Below are positions 7,373 through 16,579 of a stretch of 64,000 nucleotides of DNA, in pieces. The stretch comes from Bacillus tuaregi (GTDB taxonomy: Bacteria > Bacillota > Bacilli > Bacillales > Cytobacillaceae): positions 446,189 through 510,188 of the forward strand of contig NZ_LT629731.1 of the NCBI RefSeq assembly GCF_900104575.1, given 5' to 3'. Below the pieces are notes generated by a model that saw only the letters and a list, made by a program, of their open reading frames with translations, made no database searches and was not told the origin of the DNA. Positions within the stretch are counted from its first letter, which is position 1. Each line of letters opens with the position of its first letter. The translations under genes were made by a program, and so were the position numbers.

Positions 7373-9739
7373 TTACGCCCTCCCGATTTGATTTTCGATT
7401 GCTCTCACAATCCCGGCACATTGACGGCCGATTTCTCTTTCTATTTTATGATACATGTCCGTGAACAACGCATAGCCTTCTCGGCCATATTGGCGCATCG
7501 GATCCTCCTGGCTGTAGCTTCGTAAGCCAATACCTTCCTTTAAACGCTCCATTGCTTCCAAATGGGCAAGCCAATGATGGTCAACGGCTGAAAGAATATA
7601 GCGAGGGAAGGCAGCTAGAACCTGTGGGTTTTCTGTAATCTTGTCTAATCGGGTAAAATAATCCTCAAGCTCAGCTGTGACAATACCTGAAATCTTATTC
7701 TGATCCATCAATCCCACAATCTCAGATAATTCTCCGCCAGGCAGCACCTCAGATAGATTGCCCACCAGCTGTTTCGTATCCCATTTCTCCGGAATAATCT
7801 CTTCAGAACAAGTCATCTCAATCTCACTCTTCACAAACGATTCCACAGCTGTTTTAATCAGCGGCACCAAATCACGGCCTTCAAGAATCCGTGTTCGCAG
7901 CTCATAAACCGTGCTGCGCTGCATATTCAAGACATCATCAAGCTTAATATTATATTCCCGGATGGCATAGCCAGAGCCCTCACAAATTCGCTGCGTCCGA
8001 TCAAAAAACTCGATGATTTTATCATTCAGTATTCTGCCTTCAGCATCCAGCTTCAATTTCTTCTTTAATTTCTCTGCTTCCTCGCGAGCAAAACGACGAA
8101 TCAAATCATCCTCAAGGGAAATAAAGAACTCAGATACCCCCGGGTCACCCTGACGTCCGGAACGGCCCTTCAGCTGGTTGTCAATCCGACGCGATTCATT
8201 TCGCTCAGTACCAATCACATAAAGACCGCCAAGCTCTGCCACACCTTCACCAAGCATAATATCGGTCCCGCGCCCGGCCATATTAGTCGCAACGGTAATT
8301 CGACCCTTTTGTCCAGCGATACTAATCAGCTGAACCTCCTGCTCAACCGTTTTTGCATTGAGCACTTCAAACGTCAAATGATGCTCGCGTAAATAATCGG
8401 CCACTTTTTCTGACTGTAAAATAGAAGTCGTTCCAATTAACACGGGCTGACCCTTCGCGTTCAATTCCTTAACCTTTTTCGCAACCGCTTTGTATTTATG
8501 GTCGATCGTATCAAAAATCTGGTCAGGCAGATCCTTCCTCATAATCGGTCTGTTCGTCGGTATCTGGATTACGTTCATCGAATAGATTTCCTGGAACTCT
8601 TTTTCCTCCGTCTTTGCCGTACCTGTCATCCCAGAAAGAACCGGATAGAGGCGGAAATAGTTTTGAATCGTAATCGATGCCTGTGTCTTATTTTCCTCTG
8701 TCAGCTCAAGGCCTTCCTTTGCCTCAATCGCCTGATGCAGCCCATTGCTCAGGGAGCGACCCTCCATGGTTCGTCCGGTAAAAGCATCTACCAGAAGCAC
8801 TTTTCCTTCCTTTACAATATAATCAACATCACGCTCAAACATAATATGGGCACGCAACGCCTGAATTACATAATGGTAGAGGGTCTGATGCTCCAAATCG
8901 TATAAATTATCAATATCAAAGCCACGCTCAATCTTGGCAATTCCATCGTCGGTAAAATTAGTCGACTTGGTCTCAGGGTCAAAAACAAAATCTTCATCTT
9001 CCTTAAACGTTTTAATCACACGAGCACAAAGGTAGCTCAGCTCATTGCTGACCCCAGTTTTCCCGGCAATAATAAGCGGTGTTTTCGCCTCGTCAACCAG
9101 CACGCTGTCCGCTTCATCGATAATCGCATAATGATACGGTCTCTGCACCCGTTGATTAGGGTCATAGGCCATATGATCACGTAGGTGGTCAAAGCCAAAT
9201 TCATTTCCAACACCGTATGTAATATCAGCCTGATAGGCAGCCTTTTTTTGATTCTGGTCCATCATCGGGAGATTCAATCCAACCGTTAAACCAAGAAATT
9301 CATGAATTCCGCCAATCAACTCACGGTCACGGCTGGCAAGGTAATCGTTCACCGTAATAACATGAACACCTTTTCCCTCAAGAGCACGTAAATAACTAGA
9401 TAAGGAAGCGACAAGTGTTTTTCCTTCACCTGTAGGCATTTCGGCAATATTTCCCTCTGAAAGCACCATTCCACCAATCAGCTGAACATCAAAATGGCGC
9501 ATGCCAACAACTCGTTTCGCAGCCTCTCGTACAACCGCAAACGCTTCAATTTGGAGATCCTGTATGGTTTTTCCCTTTTCAAGCTGTTCTTTAAAATAGG
9601 TAGTCTTCGCTTTTAACTGCTCATCTGTAAGCTTTTCCATTTCAGGCTCCAGCTTGTTGATCTGCTGGACCTTTTTATAATAGGTATTCAATTGTTTCGT
9701 TTGCTTATCACCGGTAAGCTTCTTCATAAAACCAAGCAT
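7373..9739 (-). CDS. secA2: Accessory preprotein translocase ATPase SecA2
   Basis: A 788-residue DEAD-motor ATPase. Walker A is MPTGEGKT near residue 103, Walker B DEADS near 208, followed by KTPLIIAG and, in motor domain 2, TNMAGRGTDI and GRSGRQGDPG. The C-terminus stops at ENQIGRA and lacks the cysteine-rich zinc-binding tail of housekeeping SecA1. Together with slaP next door, this marks it as SecA2. It should drive post-translational export of S-layer proteins through SecYEG at the membrane. A good AGGAGA site precedes the ATG at 9739. It is divergent from the S-layer gene at 10519, separated by a long regulatory region. Confidence 0.93.
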   Translation of the reverse strand: MLGFMKKLTGDKQTKQLNTYYKKVQQINKLEPEMEKLTDEQLKAKTTYFKEQLEKGKTIQDLQIEAFAVVREAAKRVVGMRHFDVQLIGGMVLSEGNIAEMPTGEGKTLVASLSSYLRALEGKGVHVITVNDYLASRDRELIGGIHEFLGLTVGLNLPMMDQNQKKAAYQADITYGVGNEFGFDHLRDHMAYDPNQRVQRPYHYAIIDEADSVLVDEAKTPLIIAGKTGVSNELSYLCARVIKTFKEDEDFVFDPETKSTNFTDDGIAKIERGFDIDNLYDLEHQTLYHYVIQALRAHIMFERDVDYIVKEGKVLLVDAFTGRTMEGRSLSNGLHQAIEAKEGLELTEENKTQASITIQNYFRLYPVLSGMTGTAKTEEKEFQEIYSMNVIQIPTNRPIMRKDLPDQIFDTIDHKYKAVAKKVKELNAKGQPVLIGTTSILQSEKVADYLREHHLTFEVLNAKTVEQEVQLISIAGQKGRITVATNMAGRGTDIMLGEGVAELGGLYVIGTERNESRRIDNQLKGRSGRQGDPGVSEFFISLEDDLIRRFAREEAEKLKKKLKLDAEGRILNDKIIEFFDRTQRICEGSGYAIREYNIKLDDVLNMQRSTVYELRTRILEGRDLVPLIKTAVESFVKSEIEMTCSEEIIPEKWDTKQLVGNLSEVLPGGELSEIVGLMDQNKISGIVTAELEDYFTRLDKITENPQVLAAFPRYILSAVDHHWLAHLEAMERLKEGIGLRSYSQEDPMRQYGREGYALFTDMYHKIEREIGRQCAGIVRAIENQIGRA

Positions 9740-9976
9740 ATTTTTCTCTCCTCGCCATGCATTCCAGTTTCTTGCATTAGTATAGCATTTATTATAAGGA
9801 CTTTCAGCACAACTTCTTTCGTGTAAAAAGAGATAGATTCAAGTATGGATAAAAAAAGTAGGACTGTTAGCTTCTTTCTATAACTAAATATAAATAAAAG
9901 AATGGTTTTCCTATTTTGTGTGAATCTTGTAAAAATCATACAACAGTCCCAAAAGATAGAGTATTAAATGATAAAA

Positions 9977-10178
9977 GTTCGCTTAATAGAACGTAAATGC
10001 GACAAAATTCGCCTGCCTTACGACAAGAAAATGACTTATTAACTATGTCATAAGATAGAATTAATGGCTGTTTGTCGATAATAAATGATTGATATATCTA
10101 TAATCCTATCTTATAATGAGGACAGGTAAATGAAAAGTATGAATATTCATTATACTCATATCGTTCTTTAAAGAGTAC
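9977..10178. promoter_or_regulatory. Two SinR-like dyads between secA2 and the first S-layer gene
   Basis: GTTCGCTTAATAGAAC (9977-9992) and GTTCTTTAAAGAGTAC (10163-10178) have the 7-2-7 geometry of the SinR inverted-repeat operator (half-site GTTCTYT). The first has one mismatch in each half; the second has one intact half and one mismatch in the other. They matter because stronger versions lie at both exopolysaccharide modules (34002, 42173, 48899). Confidence 0.4.
10089..10117 (+). promoter_or_regulatory. Sigma-A-type promoter upstream of the S-layer leader
   Basis: TTGATA (10089-10094) and TATAAT (10112-10117) are separated by 17 bp. It lies about 400 bp before the SLH gene start and well upstream of the second promoter at 10374. 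Confidence 0.6.
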
Positions 10179-10257
10179 ATTTAGGTGGGCTTATACTTGT
10201 TGGTGTGGTGAGTCAGCGCTCATAAAATGCTTGTTTTACTTGTTATTATGAGTTTTT
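10118..10257 (+). ncRNA. Candidate short transcript ending in a terminator-like hairpin
   Basis: Downstream of the promoter at 10089-10117 is a 13-codon open frame at 10130-10171 (MKSMNIHYTHIVL) behind GAGGACAGG. The hairpin CTCATAA (10219-10225) with TTATGAG (10246-10252) follows, ending in TTTTT. Together these would give an RNA of about 135 nt, either a small RNA or an attenuated leader of the S-layer gene. This is inferred from signals only; the stem is only 7 bp. Confidence 0.35.
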
Positions 10258-10373
10258 GCAAATCGTTTCGATGAGTTAGTGAAGCTTTTCATTTATTATA
10301 CAAATCTTTATAAATGCTATTGTAAAAATATTGTAAAGATTTGTAAATTATAGAATCTATAAATGAAGGAATA

Positions 10374-10402
10374 TTGACAATATTCTGATAAGGTTCTATA
10401 CT
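10374..10402 (+). promoter_or_regulatory. Consensus promoter of the first S-layer gene, with conserved leader
   Basis: TTGACA (10374-10379), a 17-bp spacer and TATACT (10397-10402). The spacer and boxes closely match the promoter at 16427-16455. Both give leaders of roughly 110-120 nt that share AGACTCTTWA, TATTTATACTTTTT and an identical GGGAGGAAATATCTCA in front of the ATG. Such long leaders are typical of highly expressed S-layer mRNAs. Confidence 0.85.
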
Positions 10403-10518
10403 GAATCTCGGTGTCAGGCTCATTTTTAGGAGTTACATAACTTACCATAGTACGAGACTCTTAGAATGGCTTTGATTTATATTTATACTTTTTTATAACA
10501 AGGGGAGGAAATATCTCA

Positions 10519-12774
10519 ATGGCTAAATCTTACCGTAAATTTATCGCTGGAGCTGCCACTGCAGCAGTAGTAGGATCTGCATTCGCAGGTGTTGCTGGCG
10601 CAGCTAGTTTTTCTGATGTTGATAGCAGTACAACTCACCAAGAAGGAATTCTTGCATTAGTTGATGCTGGTGTAATTAAAGGATATGAAGATGGAACATT
10701 CCGTCCATATGCACAAATCACTCGTGGCGAAGCAGCCATCATGGTTGCTCGTGCAATTGGCATCCTTGATGGTAAAAACATTCCGGCTAACCCATTCAAA
10801 GATGTTAGTGAAAATCAAGTAGCTTATGAAGCAATCGTAAAATTAGCTGACAGAGGAATCGTTAGCGGATTTACAAGTGACACTTTCAAGCCTTACGATA
10901 AAGTAACTCGTGCACAAGTTGCTAAATATGTTGCTTTAGCATACGGCTATGAGCCAGCTGACGGCATCACTAAATTCCCTGATGTAAACGAAAATGCTGC
11001 TCTTGCTGCATATGTTGATGTTCTTGCTGATGCAGGTATCATCCAAGGTAAAGCAAACGGTAACTTCGGTTACAACGATGCTTTAAGACGTGCTGATTTC
11101 TCTGGTATTGTTTTCAGAGCTGAGGAAGCAAAGAAAAAGCCTGATGAGAAACCAGTAGTAAAAAATCCAATTACACTTGAAGCAGCAGATAACAAAGGTA
11201 ACAAACTTAAAAACGGTGAAAAGAAAACTTTCACTGCAACTATTACAAATCCAGTATCAGGTAAACCAGTACCAAATGCTGCGGTAAATGTTACATTTGC
11301 TGAAAATATTGGCACAGATGCTGGATCAAAGAGAAATGTAGTCGTTACTGATGCATATGGTAACGAGGAAGGAATTCCTTACCAAGCCGATTTAGAAGAT
11401 GGTGCAGTTGAATCAGTTGTCATTTTCACAGATCAACATGGTAAAGCTACATTCACTATCAGCGGTTCAAATGCTTCTGTAACACCAATCGTATTCCTTG
11501 ATGGAACAAACCAAGAATGGGATACAAAGAGCGGTATTCTTGACGAAATTCTTTCTTATAAAGATGGCCGTTTTGATAAAAACGTTGAATTCTATGCAGA
11601 AGCAAAAACAGTTTCATTTAACTTAGAATCCTATGACCTTTCAGTTTCAGCTAAAGGTACTAAATTCGCTGCGCTAGCTGAAGGAGATTGGGATGAAGAA
11701 AAAGCTACGCATGAGCGTCCTAACGGTCGTGAATATACAGTTACTGTTCTAAAAGAAGATGGCAAACCATTTGCTGGCGGTACTGTAAATGTTGGTATTA
11801 ACGAACTTCTTGACCAAGAACCTGGAAATGACCCATCCAAATCATACTTAGTTGGTGCTAATAAAAAAGGTATTGTAACTTTGAAGCTTGATTCAGAAGG
11901 AAAAGGGAAAGTTGTTTTAGCAAGTACTGCTGATAACGATTTTGCAAGTCCCATTTTCTGGCTTGACGAAAATGGGAATAATGTACCAAATACATTTGAA
12001 TCTTCAATAGTTGGTGAATTAACTAACTTCCAATTAGCTCGTGTGCAAGCAGAAGCTAAATTAGATGTGAAAGATTCAGGTCTACGTGAAAATGTAAAAG
12101 ACTTCGAATTTATTATTCTGAACCAAAGTGGTCAAGAGTTCGGTGACGAGTGGTATGAAGATAAAGATGCACAAGCAACTTTTGAAGTGAAAAACACTGG
12201 TTCACATGCTGTAAGAGTTATTGACCGTGACGGAACTGAGAAGTATAGAATCGAGCCAAATAAAGTTCTATCAATCCCAGTGGAAGATGTTGAAAATGAT
12301 CGTACACTTAGAGTAAGAGCAATTGACGGACCTTCTTCTGTTGAAGTTTCTGCTAATGCTGTTATCAAGTGGTACGAAGAGGGTAGAAGTCGTAATGTAG
12401 CTGTTACAGCCCCAACAAAATCTGCTGATCTTCAGTACAGTGTAGATGTAGAAGATATCAATTCAGAGTTTAAACTATTATCTGTTACTCCAGAAGATAA
12501 AAATAATAATGGCACTCCTGAATATTTTGTATTTACTTTTAATAAGGCAGTTTCTGGTGCTGAAGAAGGAGACTTCCGTTTAGGAGGAAAGCCTAATAAA
12601 GCTGCAACTGCAGTAGAACTTCGTGATGGAGATAAAGAAGTTGTCGTTAAGTTTGCTGAATCATTAGTTGGTAGTGAATCAACAATTAGCTATGATGGTG
12701 GTTATGTAAATGCCAATGAAGTGATTACTGATGGATATGGAAATACAGCAAGACCATTCTCTGTTGAATACTAA
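10519..12774 (+). CDS. S-layer protein with three SLH domains (pair A, first copy)
   Basis: A 751-residue exported protein. A signal peptide (AGAATAAVVGSAFAGVAGA) ends near residue 28. Three SLH domains follow at about 29-85, 90-150 and 153-208, with binding-loop motifs ITRGE, VTRAQ and LRRAD. These dock on pyruvylated secondary wall polymer. Residues 215-751 hold beta-rich repeats, such as the GTVNVGINELLDQ region, and end in a domain with DKNNNGTPEYF that resembles an acidic calcium-type loop. No cysteine is visible. The strong promoter, the AGGGGAGG site and the abundant GCT/GGT/GTT codons point to high expression. Its closest relative is the next gene, with the same domain order (FAENI, FLDGTNQEWDTK motifs). 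Confidence 0.93.
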   Translation: MAKSYRKFIAGAATAAVVGSAFAGVAGAASFSDVDSSTTHQEGILALVDAGVIKGYEDGTFRPYAQITRGEAAIMVARAIGILDGKNIPANPFKDVSENQVAYEAIVKLADRGIVSGFTSDTFKPYDKVTRAQVAKYVALAYGYEPADGITKFPDVNENAALAAYVDVLADAGIIQGKANGNFGYNDALRRADFSGIVFRAEEAKKKPDEKPVVKNPITLEAADNKGNKLKNGEKKTFTATITNPVSGKPVPNAAVNVTFAENIGTDAGSKRNVVVTDAYGNEEGIPYQADLEDGAVESVVIFTDQHGKATFTISGSNASVTPIVFLDGTNQEWDTKSGILDEILSYKDGRFDKNVEFYAEAKTVSFNLESYDLSVSAKGTKFAALAEGDWDEEKATHERPNGREYTVTVLKEDGKPFAGGTVNVGINELLDQEPGNDPSKSYLVGANKKGIVTLKLDSEGKGKVVLASTADNDFASPIFWLDENGNNVPNTFESSIVGELTNFQLARVQAEAKLDVKDSGLRENVKDFEFIILNQSGQEFGDEWYEDKDAQATFEVKNTGSHAVRVIDRDGTEKYRIEPNKVLSIPVEDVENDRTLRVRAIDGPSSVEVSANAVIKWYEEGRSRNVAVTAPTKSADLQYSVDVEDINSEFKLLSVTPEDKNNNGTPEYFVFTFNKAVSGAEEGDFRLGGKPNKAATAVELRDGDKEVVVKFAESLVGSESTISYDGGYVNANEVITDGYGNTARPFSVEY

Positions 12775-12812
12775 TAAGTAAAAAAATTTGTAAAGTACTT
12801 AAGTTTCTAGAA

Positions 12813-12850
12813 AGGCCTTTGTATAGAGAAATCTCTACAAGGCTTTTCTT
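12813..12850 (+). terminator. Terminator of the first S-layer gene
   Basis: An imperfect stem between AAGGCCTTTGTATAGAGA and TCTCTACAAGGCTT is followed by TTCTTTTTT. It shares the AGAGA/TCTCT core with the terminators at 19233 and 62200. Confidence 0.75.
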
Positions 12851-13293
12851 TTTTATTGATTTCTCAAAGAACGATATAGAAAATTGTATGTTATCTATAG
12901 GTAAAACAATATTCAAGCAATTAAATAACTACATGCTTTTCCTTTTTTACTATATAAATACACAAAAATCTATCCTAAATTATCCTCCTCTTGTTCAATA
13001 TATCGAAAGTCCTTGTCCTTTATAATTCCCTCAAAAAAAATAAGACCAATATACTGAAAAATACAAATAGATTGAAATATTAATATTATTCCCTTAAACT
13101 TTTATACTAGCAATATTTAAAAGTATATAAGGAAACTAAAAATTTATGGTAAACAGCGGGATGGTTTTCGTGTTTCACTGATATGGCTGACTCTAACGTG
13201 CAAATCTATGTAAGATTTCTATGATACATAAGAACCGTCCCTACGTTGCATATTTGGTCACTATGTACATATGATAAAGGAGGACATAAATCG
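12851..13293. other. AT-rich intergenic region without recognised signals
   Basis: Apart from the ribosome binding site AAAGGAGG just before 13294, I see no convincing promoter, structured leader or gene. The strong promoter and leader found at 10374 and 16427 are absent, so the gene at 13294 is probably expressed at a lower level or conditionally. Confidence 0.4.
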
Positions 13294-15834
13294 ATGTCAC
13301 ACCAACCAAAATACTATCGCCAAATTGCAGCCGGAGCAGTAACCGCTGCATTGGTTGGTCTTTCCGCTACCCCGATTACATCATTAGCAGCAACCTTTTC
13401 AGACATCGAAGACAATTCACATAAAGAAGCGATTATATCATTAACAGAACAAGAGATTATCAAAGGCTATCCAGATGGAACCTTCAGACCCTATGCTCAA
13501 ATTACCCGAGGCGATGCGGCTGTCATGGTGGCTCGGACACTTGGTCTGCTTGACGGGAGAAATATCCCAGCAATCAACTTTACAGATTTACAAAATACCA
13601 ACTCAACCACTCGGGAAGCGATTGCCAAACTCGTTCAATTAGAAATTCTCAGCGGCTATTCACCAGAATCATTCCGACCGCAGGAAACCATCACCCGTGC
13701 ACAAATGGCGAAATATTTGGCAAATGCCTTTGATTTGCCAATCAATGACGGTACTACTTCTTTTTCTGACGTTAACCCAAATGCTGTATTAGCACCGTTT
13801 ATTGCAGCTATTGCCAAGGCAGGGATTACAATCGGAAAGACAAATGGAACATTCGGGTATCATGACCCTCTGAACCGAGGAGACTTTGCCGCCATGATCT
13901 ATCGGGCACAAAATCATAAACTTGATCCGGAACCGATTCCAGATCCTGAACCAGCGTTCAACCCTATTAGCATTGAGGGTGATGACAAGGGAAACTCGCT
14001 AAAAAACGGCCAAGCGAAAACCTATACGGTTACATTAATCAACCCTGTTTCAGAAAAACCAATTGAAGGGGCCAGGTTAAATATTACGTTTGCCGAAAAT
14101 ATTGAAACCGATTTCGGACCGCAAAGGAATGTTAGTGTTACAAATGGTTATGGAGAGTCCACGATTCCTTATCAATCTAAGGATGGTTTTGAATCAGCGA
14201 TTTATATTGTCACAGATAAAAATGGTAAAGCAACCTTTACGATTACAGGATCAAATGCAACAGTCACACCTGTTGTCTTCCTTGATGGCAGCAACCAGGA
14301 GTGGGACACAAAAGGTGGTATTGGAATTGAAACACAGGACGGTCGATTTGACGAAATCGAATACCATGCCATTGCAGATCCGGTCACATTCACCGTCACA
14401 CCGTACCAAATTACAGTAGAAGGACAGCGGACCAACTATGCGGCAACGGCTGAAAAGGATGAAAATGGATTCATCTCTGAACACAATGGCCGAAAATATA
14501 AAATCCAGGTTAAAAAACCAGATGGTTCTCCATATGCAGGAGGAACTGTAAATGTTGGAATCGAAGAATGGCTAGACCAAAAGCTAGGAAATGAACCAAC
14601 AGGTGCGTATTTTCCTTCCTTTAAAGACACAGAAGGTCGCTACTTAAGACAAGGACAAGTAAAATTGGATGCAAAAGGTGAGGCAACTATCACTATATCT
14701 AGCACAGATATTAATGATTCAGCCAAACCTATCGTCTGGATTGATCAGAACTACTCCAATAATTACCAACCGGGAACGCTTGAAAGTGGGGAGCCAATGT
14801 CAGATCAAGCAAAGGTGTATCCGACCAACTTTCAACCGCCCCGTGTCGACAATGGAATTTTGGGTGCCGAATTAGTGGTCGAAGAAGCTGAGTCTGTAGG
14901 TGAAGAAACATTCACATTGACCATTCTTAATCAAAGTGGAAAACCATTCAATCCTGGTAAAGAAGTTAGAGCAAATGTCACCTTTGAAGTCATCAATACA
15001 GGAACACATAGAATCGAAATTAATACGTCGCTTTTGCAAAATATACAATTAACGAAAACGCTGGGTGCCGAAAGCCTTGAGAAGGATAAAATTGTAATCG
15101 AAGTTGGTGGACGTGCAACCATTGCAGGAGACACCATAGCCAATACAGCAACACTGACTGCTCATGCAGTAGAGGGCATTTCGTCGCTAAAAGTTAAAGG
15201 CTCAGCCGTTATGTTCCCTGATGTCGGAAACGAAAGTAACTCTGTCTATGTTTATACAGATTATATAGAAGCAGCATTGCCTTACTTTTACACAGCAAAG
15301 ATAGAATCGATTGTCGCAAAGGATATAGATAATAATGGTACCAGTGATCAGGTTGAGCTTACATTTGAAAAAGAGGTATATGACTTTGAAGCGGGAGATT
15401 TTCAAATCACTCAAGCTGGAATTACATATGCTGCAAGCAAAATTAAAAAAGATGAAAAAAAGCTAATTCTTTCATTTCCAGAAGATGCATTTGCCAATGG
15501 GATGACCACACTAAAATACGATCCACACTATTCTGGAACAGAAGCATTAGCAGATGAATTCGGCAATAGGGTGATTGCGTTTAAAGTAGATTTTAACTCT
15601 ATTAGTAAAACTGAGAATGAAGAAACAGGTGAATCACCTAATGTAGAAGAGGAAATTGTAGATCGGATAGAAGAAGAGAATACGAATCCTTCTGATGATC
15701 AAGATAATAATGTGGGTTCTGGTGGTGATCACACAGAAGAAGATGAAATCTCAAGCACTGAAACTGGAGAAGACAGTGCAACAAAAAAATCAACTACTGG
15801 GTTATTGTCAATTATCTCTAACCTGCTTATCTGA
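13294..15834 (+). CDS. SLH-domain surface protein (pair A, second copy) with acidic tail
   Basis: The start is the ATG at 13294 (MSHQPKYYRQ), 10 nt behind AAAGGAGG. The 16-codon upstream extension is unsupported. The 846-residue product has a signal peptide to about residue 31 and three SLH domains at roughly 32-205 (loop motifs ITRGD, ITRAQ, LNRGD). Its beta-rich body follows the 10519 product nearly domain by domain, including FAENIETDFGPQRNV and FLDGSNQEWDTK. Its special feature is a C-terminal extension of about 75 residues that is very acidic (Glu, Asp, Asn, Ser) and then ends in a hydrophobic stretch, GLLSIISNLLI. Codon use is less biased than in 10519. It is probably a minor or conditional surface protein that arose by duplication. 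Confidence 0.9.
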   Translation: MSHQPKYYRQIAAGAVTAALVGLSATPITSLAATFSDIEDNSHKEAIISLTEQEIIKGYPDGTFRPYAQITRGDAAVMVARTLGLLDGRNIPAINFTDLQNTNSTTREAIAKLVQLEILSGYSPESFRPQETITRAQMAKYLANAFDLPINDGTTSFSDVNPNAVLAPFIAAIAKAGITIGKTNGTFGYHDPLNRGDFAAMIYRAQNHKLDPEPIPDPEPAFNPISIEGDDKGNSLKNGQAKTYTVTLINPVSEKPIEGARLNITFAENIETDFGPQRNVSVTNGYGESTIPYQSKDGFESAIYIVTDKNGKATFTITGSNATVTPVVFLDGSNQEWDTKGGIGIETQDGRFDEIEYHAIADPVTFTVTPYQITVEGQRTNYAATAEKDENGFISEHNGRKYKIQVKKPDGSPYAGGTVNVGIEEWLDQKLGNEPTGAYFPSFKDTEGRYLRQGQVKLDAKGEATITISSTDINDSAKPIVWIDQNYSNNYQPGTLESGEPMSDQAKVYPTNFQPPRVDNGILGAELVVEEAESVGEETFTLTILNQSGKPFNPGKEVRANVTFEVINTGTHRIEINTSLLQNIQLTKTLGAESLEKDKIVIEVGGRATIAGDTIANTATLTAHAVEGISSLKVKGSAVMFPDVGNESNSVYVYTDYIEAALPYFYTAKIESIVAKDIDNNGTSDQVELTFEKEVYDFEAGDFQITQAGITYAASKIKKDEKKLILSFPEDAFANGMTTLKYDPHYSGTEALADEFGNRVIAFKVDFNSISKTENEETGESPNVEEEIVDRIEEENTNPSDDQDNNVGSGGDHTEEDEISSTETGEDSATKKSTTGLLSIISNLLI

Positions 15835-15873
15835 TGGAACCAATATCTATTCATTAATATTATTATAATGTCA

Positions 15874-15920
15874 GAGTGTCAGATGTATCCAAGAAGGGAT
15901 TATTCAGGCACTCATTTTTT
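15874..15920 (+). terminator. Probable terminator after the second SLH gene
   Basis: GAGTG(N)AGATGTATCC pairs imperfectly with GGATTATTCAGGCACTC, followed by ATTTTTT. Confidence 0.55.
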
Positions 15921-16426
15921 GTATCCTATTTTTATACTCCAAAAATAAATCAAAAATAGCACTAAATTAATACTGGTGGGTCATTTTATTTTTTTTAGTT
16001 CACTTGTTACAAATACATTAAATATATATTACAATTCATAGCATTCTATTACGAATGATCTCAAATTGTGTTAAGTAAATAGTAGGATATATTATATAGA
16101 AGGAATAGGACAATTTGCGTAATAAGAGTTCTATAGATAGATTTAATGAAATTCTATTCTATTATTGAAAGGCTAACGTGTTATTCAATTAATATCTTCT
16201 TAGTTCTAATGTATATTTTATATTAAAATACTAATTAAGGTTAGGGGAATCTAGTTTCTTCATTAATAATTTATTTCATATAATGAAATATAAAATGAAG
16301 ATAATGTTAAAAGGACATCAAAACGTGAAATACAATAAAAATATTTGTATGATTTTGTTGAATTTTTAGAAAAATCCGCTTTTTAACAAAGGATAAAACT
16401 GACAAAATTAGGATTCAGACAAAGCA

Positions 16427-16455
16427 TTGACATTATTCTATTAAAATTCTATACT
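16427..16455 (+). promoter_or_regulatory. Consensus promoter of the main S-layer gene
   Basis: TTGACA (16427-16432), a 17-bp spacer and TATACT (16450-16455). It is followed by a leader of about 120 nt that shares sequence blocks with the leader of the 10519 gene. The 500 bp upstream is very AT-rich and shows no gene. Confidence 0.87.
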
Positions 16456-16579
16456 AATATTTGTTGAGGGGCTAGTTCAAGAAAACACAAGCGAAAGTTA
16501 GTTTTTTACTAGACTCTTTAATTAGTTTCAATTTACTATATTTATACTTTTTCAAACATAAAAGGGAGGAAATATCTCA

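Noticed and set aside
9724-9939. 71-codon minus-strand frame upstream of secA2
   Set aside because: It has no ribosome site or codon bias and overlaps the secA2 start and its AGGAGA site.
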